Positions 8,739 to 16,642 of a stretch of 64,000 nucleotides of DNA are shown in pieces (position 1 is the stretch's first letter; each line of letters starts with the position of its first letter). Where the stretch lies: contig CAZELR010000013.1 in NCBI GenBank assembly GCA_964513075.1, forward strand, positions 1 to 64,000, given 5' to 3'. The stretch comes from DAOUBP01 sp964513075. GTDB lineage: Bacteria > Chloroflexota > Anaerolineae > CG2-30-64-16. Below the pieces are notes generated by a model, which saw only the letters and a program-made list of their open reading frames with translations, did not search any database and was not told the DNA's origin. Position numbers and translations under genes: made by a program.

Positions 8739-9647
8739 TTAGCGGCGCAATTTAAGGTATGTCTGCCAGCGCCAGGTATCGTGGCGGTGATATGTAATGA
8801 CCTCTTGCACTGTGATGGGCCGAAAGTGCATATCCTGCCGTTCAGCCAGAAAGAACCAGTTTACACTGTCCGCCAACATGCCGAGAAAGTCACAATAACC
8901 CTCTTTCAAGATGCTGCTGAGGATATCCAGCGCGATACGGCGAAAATCATAATAGCGGGTCATCATGTCGGCCAGAAGGGCGCGTCGGACGATAGGCAGT
9001 GTGATAGCCGGGAACGTGCGCAAGAAGGGCGTCGGATCGAATTGTTCAACCCCATGGTGGCGCATGAGGGGTGTGCCGATATCGAGATAGTTAAGCTTTG
9101 GCCGTTCTGGCAGCGCAGACCGTAACCTGCCGAAACCGACGATAGCCCAGTTAGAGATGCGGCTATCGAACCCCAGTTCGATGTCGCCCTGGTGCGCCTG
9201 GTTGAAATCGAACACCTTGGCCGCTTCAGTTAGCACTGCGATCGCCAACCGGTTCATCTCGTTGGGCGGCAAGTCGCCGATGACGCGATGGCCGATGGTT
9301 GCTTCCGGCACGCGCTCCTGAATAATGTAAACGGTCCACAGTTTGCGTTCGGGATTGCCCACGCGCTCGGTGACGCAGGGCGCTACGCGTATGCCGGCAC
9401 GCTGCCCTAGTGCGCGGACGTAGCGGCGCAGAGTCGCTTCGTAGCGTCCGGCCTCTTCCGTACTACGAAAGATGGCCATGCGCTTGAACACGAGCCCTGC
9501 CGTGTCTGGATGCTCGATGGCCAGGATGGTGCAACCTTTGCCATGGGCCAATATGCGCGCAGGGATAGCACAGCGTTCCGGGTGGCGCAGGTCAAGCCCG
9601 GACTCGAAACACTCCAGCATCGCGCGATCGACATGCAGATCTGCCAC
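8739..9647 (-). CDS. Conserved protein with protein-kinase-like fold features, function unknown
   Basis: 302 residues, GTG start with GGAGG 8 nt upstream. No certain family was recognised. The order of motifs resembles an atypical kinase/aminoglycoside phosphotransferase fold: a putative ATP-anchoring Lys in GLVFKRM (about residue 55), a hinge-like VYIIQERVPE, a catalytic-loop-like GDIELGFDSRISNW (Asp and Asn in the usual spacing) and a DFG-like DIG in NYLDIGTP. The C-terminal 90 residues are helical and hydrophobic in patches. This may correspond to the uncharacterised DUF6206 group, but that is from memory. It sits between a CbiR-like gene and a transporter. Confidence 0.55.
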   Translation of the reverse strand: MADLHVDRAMLECFESGLDLRHPERCAIPARILAHGKGCTILAIEHPDTAGLVFKRMAIFRSTEEAGRYEATLRRYVRALGQRAGIRVAPCVTERVGNPERKLWTVYIIQERVPEATIGHRVIGDLPPNEMNRLAIAVLTEAAKVFDFNQAHQGDIELGFDSRISNWAIVGFGRLRSALPERPKLNYLDIGTPLMRHHGVEQFDPTPFLRTFPAITLPIVRRALLADMMTRYYDFRRIALDILSSILKEGYCDFLGMLADSVNWFFLAERQDMHFRPITVQEVITYHRHDTWRWQTYLKLRR

Positions 9648-9683
9648 AAGCCCCTCCGCGCGCTTTGGTCAGGGTCTACATCG

Positions 9684-10580
9684 TCAAGTGCCGATGAGCG
9701 CTGGCCGCGTCTGTCGTACGACCTCCAGCGACGCCAGCGCCTCCGGCACGGTCAGTTCGAACACCAGTGGCCCTGTGAAGTCGGCGGCCGCCAGTCGATC
9801 CAGCAGCCGGCCCAGGTTGAGGTCGCCTTTGCCCAACGCTTGGTGATCCTTCCCGTACACGATTGGCGTGCCCGGCGCCCACCGGGGTGAATCGTGCAGG
9901 TGCACCTCGGCCAGTCGGGGCAGCATTGTCTCCAGTGTTTCGAACAGATCGATCGGCCCTGCAAACCCCGATAGCACATGTCCTGTATCCAGGCACAACG
10001 AGAGATCGAGCGCCTCCGCCAACTCTATTGTAAGCTCGAAGGGGAACTCCACAGTCTCAACCGCCAGCTTGCGGGAAGGGATGCCTGTCTCGGCCAGGAT
10101 GGCGCGCAGGCTCTCGGCCGCGCGGGCCTGGAACTGGCGCAGGATGAGCGCCCGCCCCATTTCCGGCAGCCGCATCCGATAGAACTCGGCTGCCAGCGCG
10201 CCGGTCGCGTGAAACACGTAGGCTTCTGGCGCCAGCGGCAGTGTGGCACGGATGCTGTCTACGGTCGCCCGGACGGAGCCCAGCCGCACCGGATCCAGCA
10301 GGCTGGATGGCTCTGATGACCAGAGCGGCAGGTGCACGGTGTAGCTCAACGCCAGCTCTGCCTTGAGCGCGGCCAGCCTCTCGATTGCCGGCGGCGCGTA
10401 GGTGTGCGGCATGAACAGCACCAAGTCGCCGCCTAACTCCACCGGATTAAAGCCGTGTGCGTGCAGGTTGCGGACTAACGCTGCATGATCGAAGCCACCC
10501 ACATGAGCCATCATCTGCGAGGGGGGGATGTCGGGCGGGATCAGCGCGCCCAACTGCATGGCCATGATTCCGAATCGCAT
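9684..10580 (-). CDS. TIM-barrel protein, candidate cobamide-remodelling phosphodiesterase CbiR
   Basis: 298 residues of the AP-endonuclease-2/xylose-isomerase-like TIM-barrel superfamily. Conserved metal-site segments are visible: FHATG (near 130), AVETVEFPFEL (near 180), CLDTGHVL (near 205), EVHLHD (near 235) and a terminal VFELT. The ENxEYPFE- and CLDxGHLL-like blocks are what is seen in CbiR, which cuts the nucleotide loop of corrinoids; a generic sugar phosphate isomerase/epimerase is the main alternative. ATG 10580 follows GGAGG by 5 nt; the longer frame to 10640 has no ribosome site and would start upstream of the promoter. Confidence 0.6.
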   Translation of the reverse strand: MRFGIMAMQLGALIPPDIPPSQMMAHVGGFDHAALVRNLHAHGFNPVELGGDLVLFMPHTYAPPAIERLAALKAELALSYTVHLPLWSSEPSSLLDPVRLGSVRATVDSIRATLPLAPEAYVFHATGALAAEFYRMRLPEMGRALILRQFQARAAESLRAILAETGIPSRKLAVETVEFPFELTIELAEALDLSLCLDTGHVLSGFAGPIDLFETLETMLPRLAEVHLHDSPRWAPGTPIVYGKDHQALGKGDLNLGRLLDRLAAADFTGPLVFELTVPEALASLEVVRQTRPALIGT

Positions 10581-10618
10581 GAGCGCCTCCAGTAGGGGTC
10601 TATCCTGGACTAGCCGTA

Positions 10619-10648
10619 AGTATAGCCTGTGCCTGGGCAAAACTGCAA
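10619..10648 (-). promoter_or_regulatory. Promoter of the CbiR-like gene
   Basis: Minus-strand TTGCAG, an 18-bp spacer and TATACT. The predicted start is near 10612, about 32 nt before the ATG at 10580. It implies that the run 10580-4040 can be transcribed separately from the MscS/EcsC-like pair upstream. Confidence 0.5.
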
Positions 10649-10702
10649 GCGACGGACTTTATTCTGACACATTTTAAGGGCGGGGCGCCATGCTTGAGTT
10701 TG

Positions 10703-11446
10703 TCATTCTGGCGGGCGCGCTTGCCCGGGTAGCCGCAGCTCGCCGAGCCGCAGATCGCCGATCTGTAGATCGCCGATCCGTGGATCGCCGATCCGTGGAT
10801 CGCTGCGATACCAGCGTGCGGCTAACGCACCGGTTGCACGTGTCGTGGCGTAGCCGAACACGAAGCCCACAAGGCCCCCCACTACGGGCACCACTTTCAG
10901 CAGTGACTCCGCGACCGTCTCAGCCAACAGCCGGGTGAGAAGTCGTGCCAACGCGGCTTGTGCGGCGCGACTGGAGGCATCGATAGCCTGCTGGGTGAAG
11001 CGGTTGCCGGCGAGGATCAGGTACGTTTGTGCGCGTAGTTTTTCGGGCGGCTGGCCGGGCGCGTAGATTTCTGCAATGAAGTGTATCAGGCCGGTTTGAA
11101 GTTGCGTGGATAGTGCGAAGTCTACCGGGATCGCAATCGGCAGGGTGACGATGCCGCCCCACCCTGTTAACGCGCCTGCCAGCCCCGCCTTTAGCGATTG
11201 TTGCACGATGATTTTCTCCACCAATGCTCCCTGACTTAAGGTCGGATAGCGTTGGTGGAGTTCTGCGAGCCGTGTGCGCAGCCTTGGCGGATTGGGCATC
11301 ATCCAGCGCTCAAACGCAGCTTGGGCCCGGCGTGTGCCGTTGATGGCCAGGATGACGCCGGCCGTCAGCACGAGCGTGAAGAAAAGCCCCAGGCATGTCA
11401 GACCGAGCAGAATCGACCACAGCATTTCACGATCTATCGTCGTCAT
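10703..11446 (-). CDS. EcsC-like membrane protein with repeat-derived C-terminal tail
   Basis: 247 residues. One N-terminal transmembrane helix (residues 9-33) is followed by a helical region with LAGALTGWGGIVTLPIAIPVDF and VVPVVGGLVGFVFGYATT, glycine-rich hydrophobic stretches of the kind found in EcsC-family proteins. This is a low-confidence family call. The last 25 residues are five-residue repeats (DPRIG, DPRIG, DLQIG, DLRLG) encoded by the 15-bp DNA repeat at 10737-10803, so the C-terminus has been rewritten by repeat DNA. It begins 3 nt after the MscS stop and is probably co-expressed with it. Confidence 0.6.
   Translation of the reverse strand: MTTIDREMLWSILLGLTCLGLFFTLVLTAGVILAINGTRRAQAAFERWMMPNPPRLRTRLAELHQRYPTLSQGALVEKIIVQQSLKAGLAGALTGWGGIVTLPIAIPVDFALSTQLQTGLIHFIAEIYAPGQPPEKLRAQTYLILAGNRFTQQAIDASSRAAQAALARLLTRLLAETVAESLLKVVPVVGGLVGFVFGYATTRATGALAARWYRSDPRIGDPRIGDLQIGDLRLGELRLPGQARPPE
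10737..10803. repeat. 15-bp tandem repeat inside a coding C-terminus
   Basis: Four successive degenerate copies of a 15-bp unit of form AGATCGCCGATCCGT plus a partial fifth. The unit splits as 7 + 8 bp around GATC. Fifteen bases equal five codons, so the protein gains pentapeptide repeats. Confidence 0.85.
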
Positions 11447-11449
11447 GGC

Positions 11450-12268
11450 TTAGTCCAGCAATTCGATCCCCGCGTCGCCCAGCCGTCGATAGATTACCTC
11501 AAACATACGTAACTTCAGGCCGGCCGCTTTGGCGAATTCGGTGTGCGCCGTCACTGTCAGCTCGATCTTGGGGCCCATCACATCTGAAGTGGAGATCACC
11601 TGCCAAGGTTCGGACAGCTCGGGCAGCAGGGTGAGGGCCTCCTGGCCTAACGGTTCCAACAGCGCGATGGTGCGCGCGAGAGATTCTGTCCTCACAGTGA
11701 ATTTGATTTTGGCAATCGAGTAGGGCGCCCGGTTGTAGTTCCGAATCACGCTGATGTCGCCGTTGGGCACCACGCACAGTTCACCATTGCGAGAGCGCAC
11801 GGTCGTGTTGGTCACGTTGACCTCCTCGACGATGCCTTCCACGGTTGTTGCGCCCGCGGTCAGCTCGACTTTTTCACCGATGGCAAACGTGTTGCGGAAG
11901 ATGAATCGCCCACCGGCAAGAATATCAGCCACCAGCGCTCGCGCACCTAAGCCGAAGGCCGCGCTGAACAGGCCGACGATCCACACCAGGGTTTCCGTGC
12001 TGACGAAATGCGAGAGGGTGGCCACAATGGCGATGATCACGGCAAGCAGTGAGACCAGGCTGCTGATCAAGCCCTCCAGGGTCTGGCGCCGGTCAGCAGT
12101 CATGCGCCGCTTGCTTGGCAGCAATCGGCCCAGCCATAACAAGGCTCGGGCGATAGGTCGCGAGAACCCAACCGCCACCAGCATCAGCAGCAGATAAAGC
12201 GCAATCGAACTGAGCAGAACCGGCACGGTCGAATCCACAATTTCTAAGTTCGCGTCGATGATGCCCAC
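11450..12268 (-). CDS. Small-conductance mechanosensitive channel, MscS family
   Basis: 272 residues, GTG start 4 nt after AGGAGG. Three hydrophobic segments (about 15-40, 68-90, 92-120) are followed by the MscS pore and beta domain: ALVADILAGGRFIFRNTFAIGEKVEL, here split as ALVADILAGGRFIF and NTFAIGEKVEL, then VEGIVEEVNVTNTTVRSRNGE and VVPNGDISVIRNYNRA. It is a membrane-tension valve that releases solutes on hypo-osmotic shock. The next gene starts 3 nt after its stop. Confidence 0.88.
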   Translation of the reverse strand: MGIIDANLEIVDSTVPVLLSSIALYLLLMLVAVGFSRPIARALLWLGRLLPSKRRMTADRRQTLEGLISSLVSLLAVIIAIVATLSHFVSTETLVWIVGLFSAAFGLGARALVADILAGGRFIFRNTFAIGEKVELTAGATTVEGIVEEVNVTNTTVRSRNGELCVVPNGDISVIRNYNRAPYSIAKIKFTVRTESLARTIALLEPLGQEALTLLPELSEPWQVISTSDVMGPKIELTVTAHTEFAKAAGLKLRMFEVIYRRLGDAGIELLD

Positions 12269-12313
12269 ACGACACCTCCTACTCGATCGTCTTTATTCTA
12301 ACCTAAAGCAGCG

Positions 12314-12342
12314 TTGACCGGTAATCGGTCGTGTGATATGCT
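12314..12342 (+). promoter_or_regulatory. Promoter of rlmN giving a leaderless transcript
   Basis: TTGACC (12314-12319), 17-bp spacer, TATGCT (12337-12342). The usual start site, 6-7 nt downstream, falls on the rlmN ATG at 12349. No Shine-Dalgarno sequence is present. Confidence 0.6.
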
Positions 12343-12348
12343 GGCGTT

Positions 12349-13596
12349 ATGATGCAAACTCTGCTCGATCTCAACAAACAGGAATTGGTCGAGATATTGG
12401 CTGGTTGGGGCCAGCCGCGCTATCGTGCTGACCAGGTCTGGAGTTGGCTATACAAGAAGCTGGCAATCCGTGCAGACGAGATGACGAACCTACCCGCTCA
12501 TTTGCGTGAACGTCTGGCAGCCGAGATGGTGGTGGACCCGCTGCAACAAATCTACCAGCAGCGGTCTGCGGATCAGCACACTACCAAGTGGTTGTTTCGG
12601 CTGCAGGATGGCGGCGCCAAGGGGAGCGGCCCCTGGCAGAGCTTGACCGTCGAGACGGTGCTGATGCGCTATGACCAGCGGCGGACGGTCTGCATCAGCA
12701 CGCAGGTCGGCTGCGCAATGGGCTGCGTCTTTTGTGCCACCGGCCAGGCTGGATTGGCCCGTAACCTGACCCCCGGCGAGATCGTTGCCCAGGTGCTTCA
12801 CGCCCAGCGCAGCCTGACAGGCCCTTCCGCTGCGGAAAATCCGGAACCCCCGGTCGGCGCGCTGAGCGCCTTCAGTTCCCTTGGCTCGCTGGAAGCCCTC
12901 CCTGCCGCCGAATTCCCAAACGAGCAGCCGGCCTCCAGCCACCTGCCATCAGCTATCCGCCAGGAGCCAGCAGCCGGCAGCCGCCTCACAAACATTGTCG
13001 TTATGGGTATGGGCGAACCGTTCGCCAACTATGAGGCCACCTGGCACGCATTGCGAACCCTCACCGACCCGGATGCGTTCGGCCTGGGCGCTCGCCACAT
13101 CACGGTGTCCACCGTGGGCCTGCCGCAAGGCATCCGCAAGATGGCCGTAGAGCCGCTCCAGGTTAACTTGGCGGTGAGTCTGCATGCACCGGATGACGCG
13201 CTGCGCTCCAATCTGCTGCCAATAAACCGGCGTTACCCGATCGCCGAGGTGATGGACGCGATTCGCGAGTACATTGCCATCACGAACCGCCGGGTGACTT
13301 TCGAATATGCTATGATGGCCGGCATCAATGACACTCCTGAGCTGGCAGTCATGTTAGCAGCCTTGTTGAGGTCGCTGCGTAGCCCGGCCGGCGGAGTGAT
13401 GTGCCACGTCAATCTGATCCCACTCAACCCGGTGGCTGAATCGCCTTATCAGCCCTCCACCCCCGAAGCTGCGGCCGCGTTTCAGGGCATCTTGGAACGC
13501 AGCGGCATCCCGGCTACGGTGCGGATGCGACGGGGAGTCGATATCGACGCGGGGTGCGGCCAGCTCAGGCGGCGGGTGGGTGGTTCAGCTCAGTAG
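12349..13596 (+). CDS. rlmN: 23S rRNA (adenine-2503-C2)-methyltransferase, radical SAM
   Basis: 415 residues, longer than the usual 340-380. The radical SAM cluster CAMGCVFC (Cys122, 126, 129) binds 4Fe-4S; MGMGEP follows, and the C-terminal GCGQL supplies the conserved cysteine of the methyl-transfer cycle. It methylates A2503 of 23S rRNA (and tRNA A37 in some bacteria). Residues about 157-212 are an insertion between AQVLHAQRSL and LTNIVVMGMGEP. The second half of that insertion is encoded by heptanucleotide repeats at 12936-12984. No ribosome-binding site precedes the paired ATGATG start; the promoter position suggests a leaderless mRNA. Confidence 0.93.
   Translation: MMQTLLDLNKQELVEILAGWGQPRYRADQVWSWLYKKLAIRADEMTNLPAHLRERLAAEMVVDPLQQIYQQRSADQHTTKWLFRLQDGGAKGSGPWQSLTVETVLMRYDQRRTVCISTQVGCAMGCVFCATGQAGLARNLTPGEIVAQVLHAQRSLTGPSAAENPEPPVGALSAFSSLGSLEALPAAEFPNEQPASSHLPSAIRQEPAAGSRLTNIVVMGMGEPFANYEATWHALRTLTDPDAFGLGARHITVSTVGLPQGIRKMAVEPLQVNLAVSLHAPDDALRSNLLPINRRYPIAEVMDAIREYIAITNRRVTFEYAMMAGINDTPELAVMLAALLRSLRSPAGGVMCHVNLIPLNPVAESPYQPSTPEAAAAFQGILERSGIPATVRMRRGVDIDAGCGQLRRRVGGSAQ
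12936..12984. repeat. Heptanucleotide tandem tract inside rlmN
   Basis: Seven consecutive degenerate 7-mers: CAGCCAC, CTGCCAT, CAGCTAT, CCGCCAG, GAGCCAG, CAGCCGG, CAGCCGC. It encodes low-complexity sequence in the RlmN insertion; the frame is intact. Confidence 0.75.
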
Positions 13597-13630
13597 GGGC
13601 GAGGTTTCCGCGGGATCGCTTTCCGTTTTT

Positions 13631-16600
13631 TTACTCGTCTTGAATCTCAATGGAAGCTTCCAATACTGTTCGATCTGCCCCATCTGGCGTTTGCAGTCGT
13701 TCTCCGCTCGCCGGATCGTAGAATCCGATCGCTAGGCGGTAAACCCCGGCCGGTGCATCTGCTGCAACTGTCAGCGTGTGCGTATCGGCCAAATACTCAC
13801 CGGCCAGCCAGCCAGGGGTTGGGAACGCGCCGCTGCCTGGCTCGGCATCTCCGTAGCCGCGCACGGCGCCCGCGTTGTCGATCAGGTGCACAAAAACGGT
13901 GTAGGGCCGGTCGCTGGCAGCTAGCGCCTGCCAGTGCAGCGTCAGGGCCAACGTATGGCCGGGTTCAGCTTTAGCCCGAGCCAGGTCATAGCCGACCAGC
14001 CGCGCCAGCGAACCGAAGGTGGCATCGGCGGGCTGCTGGGGCTCGGATTGGGTCATTCGGTGGGATCGGCCTCGCACCGTGACTGTGCCCAGCGCGATGG
14101 AGTCGGCCCCTGTAGTTGTGCGCAGGCGCGTCTTGTCATCGGCCCGGAACAGACCGGCGATGAGCCGGTAGCGGCCGTCAGGGGTCGACGCAGGGATGCG
14201 GAAGCTTGCCTGGGTGCGTATTAGCGTGCCGGCCGCCCAGGTCGAGGTGGGGTAGGCCGCACCGGGCGGCGCCTCCCACAACGCCACCGGCGAGCCGTCT
14301 CGACCAAGCACCTGTACAAGGGCGATTGTATCAGCAGTCGGTTGGGCTGTAGCCTGCCAGAACAGGCTGACCTTACGCAACTCACCGGGGGTCAACGCCG
14401 TGTCTTCGGTGCTGTATCCCAGGAAAAGCAGGCCGTCCGCCAAGGCGATGGTGCGCCGTGTCGCGATGGGCAACCGTTCCGGTGTCAGTTCGCGGCCGGC
14501 AGAGATCACATCCATATCGTACAGCCGGACCGTAGGCCCGTGGCCGCGGCCATCCTGCGTCAGCGCTTCGATGGCGCGGCTGCTGCCCTTGGGCTGGATG
14601 ACTAGCTCGACATGATAGCGCCCCGGCGGCGTGCCCGCGGGGATCAGCAGGCCGAGGCGATCGATGGCTTGCCAGGCAGATCCGGTGACTGGTGTGCAAT
14701 CGGCAATCGGCAATCGGCAATTTGCAGCCCCCAGCGGCTCATAATCGTGTTGCGCCCAAATCTGTCCCAGGTCATCGGTCACGCGGATGCTGACGTTCAG
14801 CACCGGTGGGGCTGCGCTCGCCTGCCACGCCAGGTCGATGGGAGTCACTGCATTGGCGGCAGGCACCGGCTCAGTTGATCTGGACACCGTCTGCAGGAGC
14901 AGCGTCTCACCCCCTGGTGTTGCGAACTGGATGCCGGCATCTGCGTTCGTCATGTGCGCAGCGTTCTTGTCTGTGCGTGCCCAGGCGCTGAGACGCGTGC
15001 CCGGCCCGTACCATTCGTTGACGAATGGCGCTGCTGCTCCTGCCAGGTGCGTCTCGATCCGGGTCTCCAGGATGCCGCCCAAGGCCAGGTGCGCCGGGAA
15101 CCAGACCCGGCCCCGCGCCAGCGCAGCGTCCACTGCATCGGCGACGGCTGGTCCCCAAGTCGCTGTAGGGCTCAGCAGTGGGGTGGGGCCATCAGTGGGG
15201 GCATAGCTCCGCCAATAACCGACCTGCCACGGATAAACGGCGAAGACTGTGTCGCCGGGCAGTCCTTGTTCGGTGACATGTGCGATCAGCGGCCGGTAAT
15301 CGTCGTCGGCATAGCGCGGCACACTGTAGAACGCGGCCAGGCTGATCACTGAAGCTGAAACCATAAATCCAAGCGTGACGGTGCTGCTGACGCGCCAGCG
15401 CCTCAAGAGGCCGTCCACCCCCGCCGCTGCCAGCAGGACGAAAGCCGGCAGCCCCAGGATCAGCAGCCGTTCACCGCGTTCCGGAAAGAACGGTGCGCGC
15501 AGGGAGATCAGCCAGCCGAGAACGAGCGCAGTGAAGAGGGTGATGGTGAGCATGAGAACGGCGCAGTGCGGGCGATCTGCAGATCGTTTGCGTGGTGCGT
15601 GTTGCGTACTGCGTACTGTGTTTTGTGGCTGTGTTGTTGGAGGACGGGTTAGCAGTAGCCACAGGCCGACCGCGATCGGTAGAAGCAGCACCAATGCGGC
15701 CGGCCACCACGGCGCCAGGGGGCCTTCCAGGTGACCCACGGCGAAGGCAGCCAGGTGGCGCGCGATGTAGGTGATGATTCCCAACGGCTTGTCCGCATCC
15801 GCGACGATTTTTTGGCTGACATAAGGCGCCAGCTTCGGTGCAGCGTAGATGACCCACGGCAGGTAGCACAGCGCAACCGCTGCCTGAGCAAGCAGCCATC
15901 GCACCAGCGCCCGTCCATCTCGCCGCCAATGCCATAACGCGTACAGGGTAAGGCCAATGGGCAGGAAGACGGTGTAGTATTGAGTGTAGAGCGCGGCGGT
16001 GGCGAGGAGAACGTAGATGAGCAGCGCACCCCAACCCAACCGTCCAGCTTCTGCACTAGCCGGTTTCAACCGGCTTTCATCTGTATCAGACCGGGGTTTC
16101 AACCCCGGTCGGGTTGTCGCGGCAACGTCGGCTGCCGCGACAACGTCGGCCGCGCCCAGCACCCGCCACGCCGCCGTAATCACCCCAATGCTCAGCAGCG
16201 CTACTAACCCATACATCCGTACTTCCTGGCTGTAGAACACGTGCATCGGGTTAATAGCCAGCAGAAATGCAGCCAGCAGCGGCACGCGGCTCCCGCCGAA
16301 GAGCCGCCGCGCGGCCAGGTAGATCGCCGGGATAGCCAGGAGGCCAAAGGCGACTGAGAGCAGCCGCAGCGCGACCGGATCGGTTCCCAATAGTCCGCTC
16401 CAGCCGCGCAACAGCGCGTAGTAAAGCGGGGGATGAATGTCCTCAGCAGTCAGTGCAGCCATCTGGCCCAAGGGGTGCGTGGCGAACCAGACGGAATAGC
16501 CCTCGTCCCACCAGAGCGGCTGGAAAACCAGCCGGATGATGCGCAGGAGGAGGGCTAGAAATATGCTGAATCCCAGAATCCCGGTCACACCTGAGAACCG

Positions 16601-16642
16601 GCACTCTGATCTCCGACGATTGCTGCTCAGCGTTTGTTCCAA
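13631..16642 (-). CDS. GT39/ArnT-like membrane glycosyltransferase with C-terminal beta domains
   Basis: 1003 residues. The N-terminal half is a multi-helix (about 10-12 TM) GT-C glycosyltransferase. The first periplasmic loop has the hallmark QPLWWDEGYSVW acidic motif, then EDIHPPLYY and FYSQEVRMYG. These enzymes move sugars from polyprenyl-phosphate donors outside the membrane. The C-terminal 450 residues are periplasmic and beta-rich, with two repeated modules (LAWQASAAPPVLNVSIRVTD-like and LTLHWQALAASDRPYTVFVHL-like). Three coding stretches are repeat DNA (14698-14725, 15589-15623, 16056-16136). The TTG at 16642 overlaps the upstream gene by 16 bp; a later start remains possible. Probably co-transcribed with the SH3b lipoproteins. 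Confidence 0.82.
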   Translation of the reverse strand: MEQTLSSNRRRSECRFSGVTGILGFSIFLALLLRIIRLVFQPLWWDEGYSVWFATHPLGQMAALTAEDIHPPLYYALLRGWSGLLGTDPVALRLLSVAFGLLAIPAIYLAARRLFGGSRVPLLAAFLLAINPMHVFYSQEVRMYGLVALLSIGVITAAWRVLGAADVVAAADVAATTRPGLKPRSDTDESRLKPASAEAGRLGWGALLIYVLLATAALYTQYYTVFLPIGLTLYALWHWRRDGRALVRWLLAQAAVALCYLPWVIYAAPKLAPYVSQKIVADADKPLGIITYIARHLAAFAVGHLEGPLAPWWPAALVLLLPIAVGLWLLLTRPPTTQPQNTVRSTQHAPRKRSADRPHCAVLMLTITLFTALVLGWLISLRAPFFPERGERLLILGLPAFVLLAAAGVDGLLRRWRVSSTVTLGFMVSASVISLAAFYSVPRYADDDYRPLIAHVTEQGLPGDTVFAVYPWQVGYWRSYAPTDGPTPLLSPTATWGPAVADAVDAALARGRVWFPAHLALGGILETRIETHLAGAAAPFVNEWYGPGTRLSAWARTDKNAAHMTNADAGIQFATPGGETLLLQTVSRSTEPVPAANAVTPIDLAWQASAAPPVLNVSIRVTDDLGQIWAQHDYEPLGAANCRLPIADCTPVTGSAWQAIDRLGLLIPAGTPPGRYHVELVIQPKGSSRAIEALTQDGRGHGPTVRLYDMDVISAGRELTPERLPIATRRTIALADGLLFLGYSTEDTALTPGELRKVSLFWQATAQPTADTIALVQVLGRDGSPVALWEAPPGAAYPTSTWAAGTLIRTQASFRIPASTPDGRYRLIAGLFRADDKTRLRTTTGADSIALGTVTVRGRSHRMTQSEPQQPADATFGSLARLVGYDLARAKAEPGHTLALTLHWQALAASDRPYTVFVHLIDNAGAVRGYGDAEPGSGAFPTPGWLAGEYLADTHTLTVAADAPAGVYRLAIGFYDPASGERLQTPDGADRTVLEASIEIQDE
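14698..14725. repeat. Heptamer tract AATCGGC inside the GT39 gene
   Basis: Three perfect copies of AATCGGC and one AATTTGC in tandem. On the coding strand it encodes NCRLPIADC in the beta-rich part of the protein. Confidence 0.8.
15589..15623. repeat. Heptamer tract TGCGTNN inside the GT39 gene
   Basis: TGCGTGG, TGCGTGT, TGCGTAC, TGCGTAC, TGTGTTT in tandem. It is the reverse-strand form of the ACGCANN word found at several other loci in the window, and encodes a polar TVRSTQHAPRK loop between two transmembrane helices. Confidence 0.85.
16056..16136. repeat. Cluster of three perfect palindromes inside the GT39 gene
   Basis: Three hairpins in 80 bp: GCCGGTT-tc-AACCGGC, then GACCGGGGTT-tc-AACCCCGGTC, then a 12-bp stem GTTGTCGCGGCA with its complement around an 8-nt loop. 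The first two share the GGTTTCAACC core. Together they encode about 35 residues (ADVVAAADVAATTRPGLKPR onward) in a loop between transmembrane helices. Confidence 0.85.
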
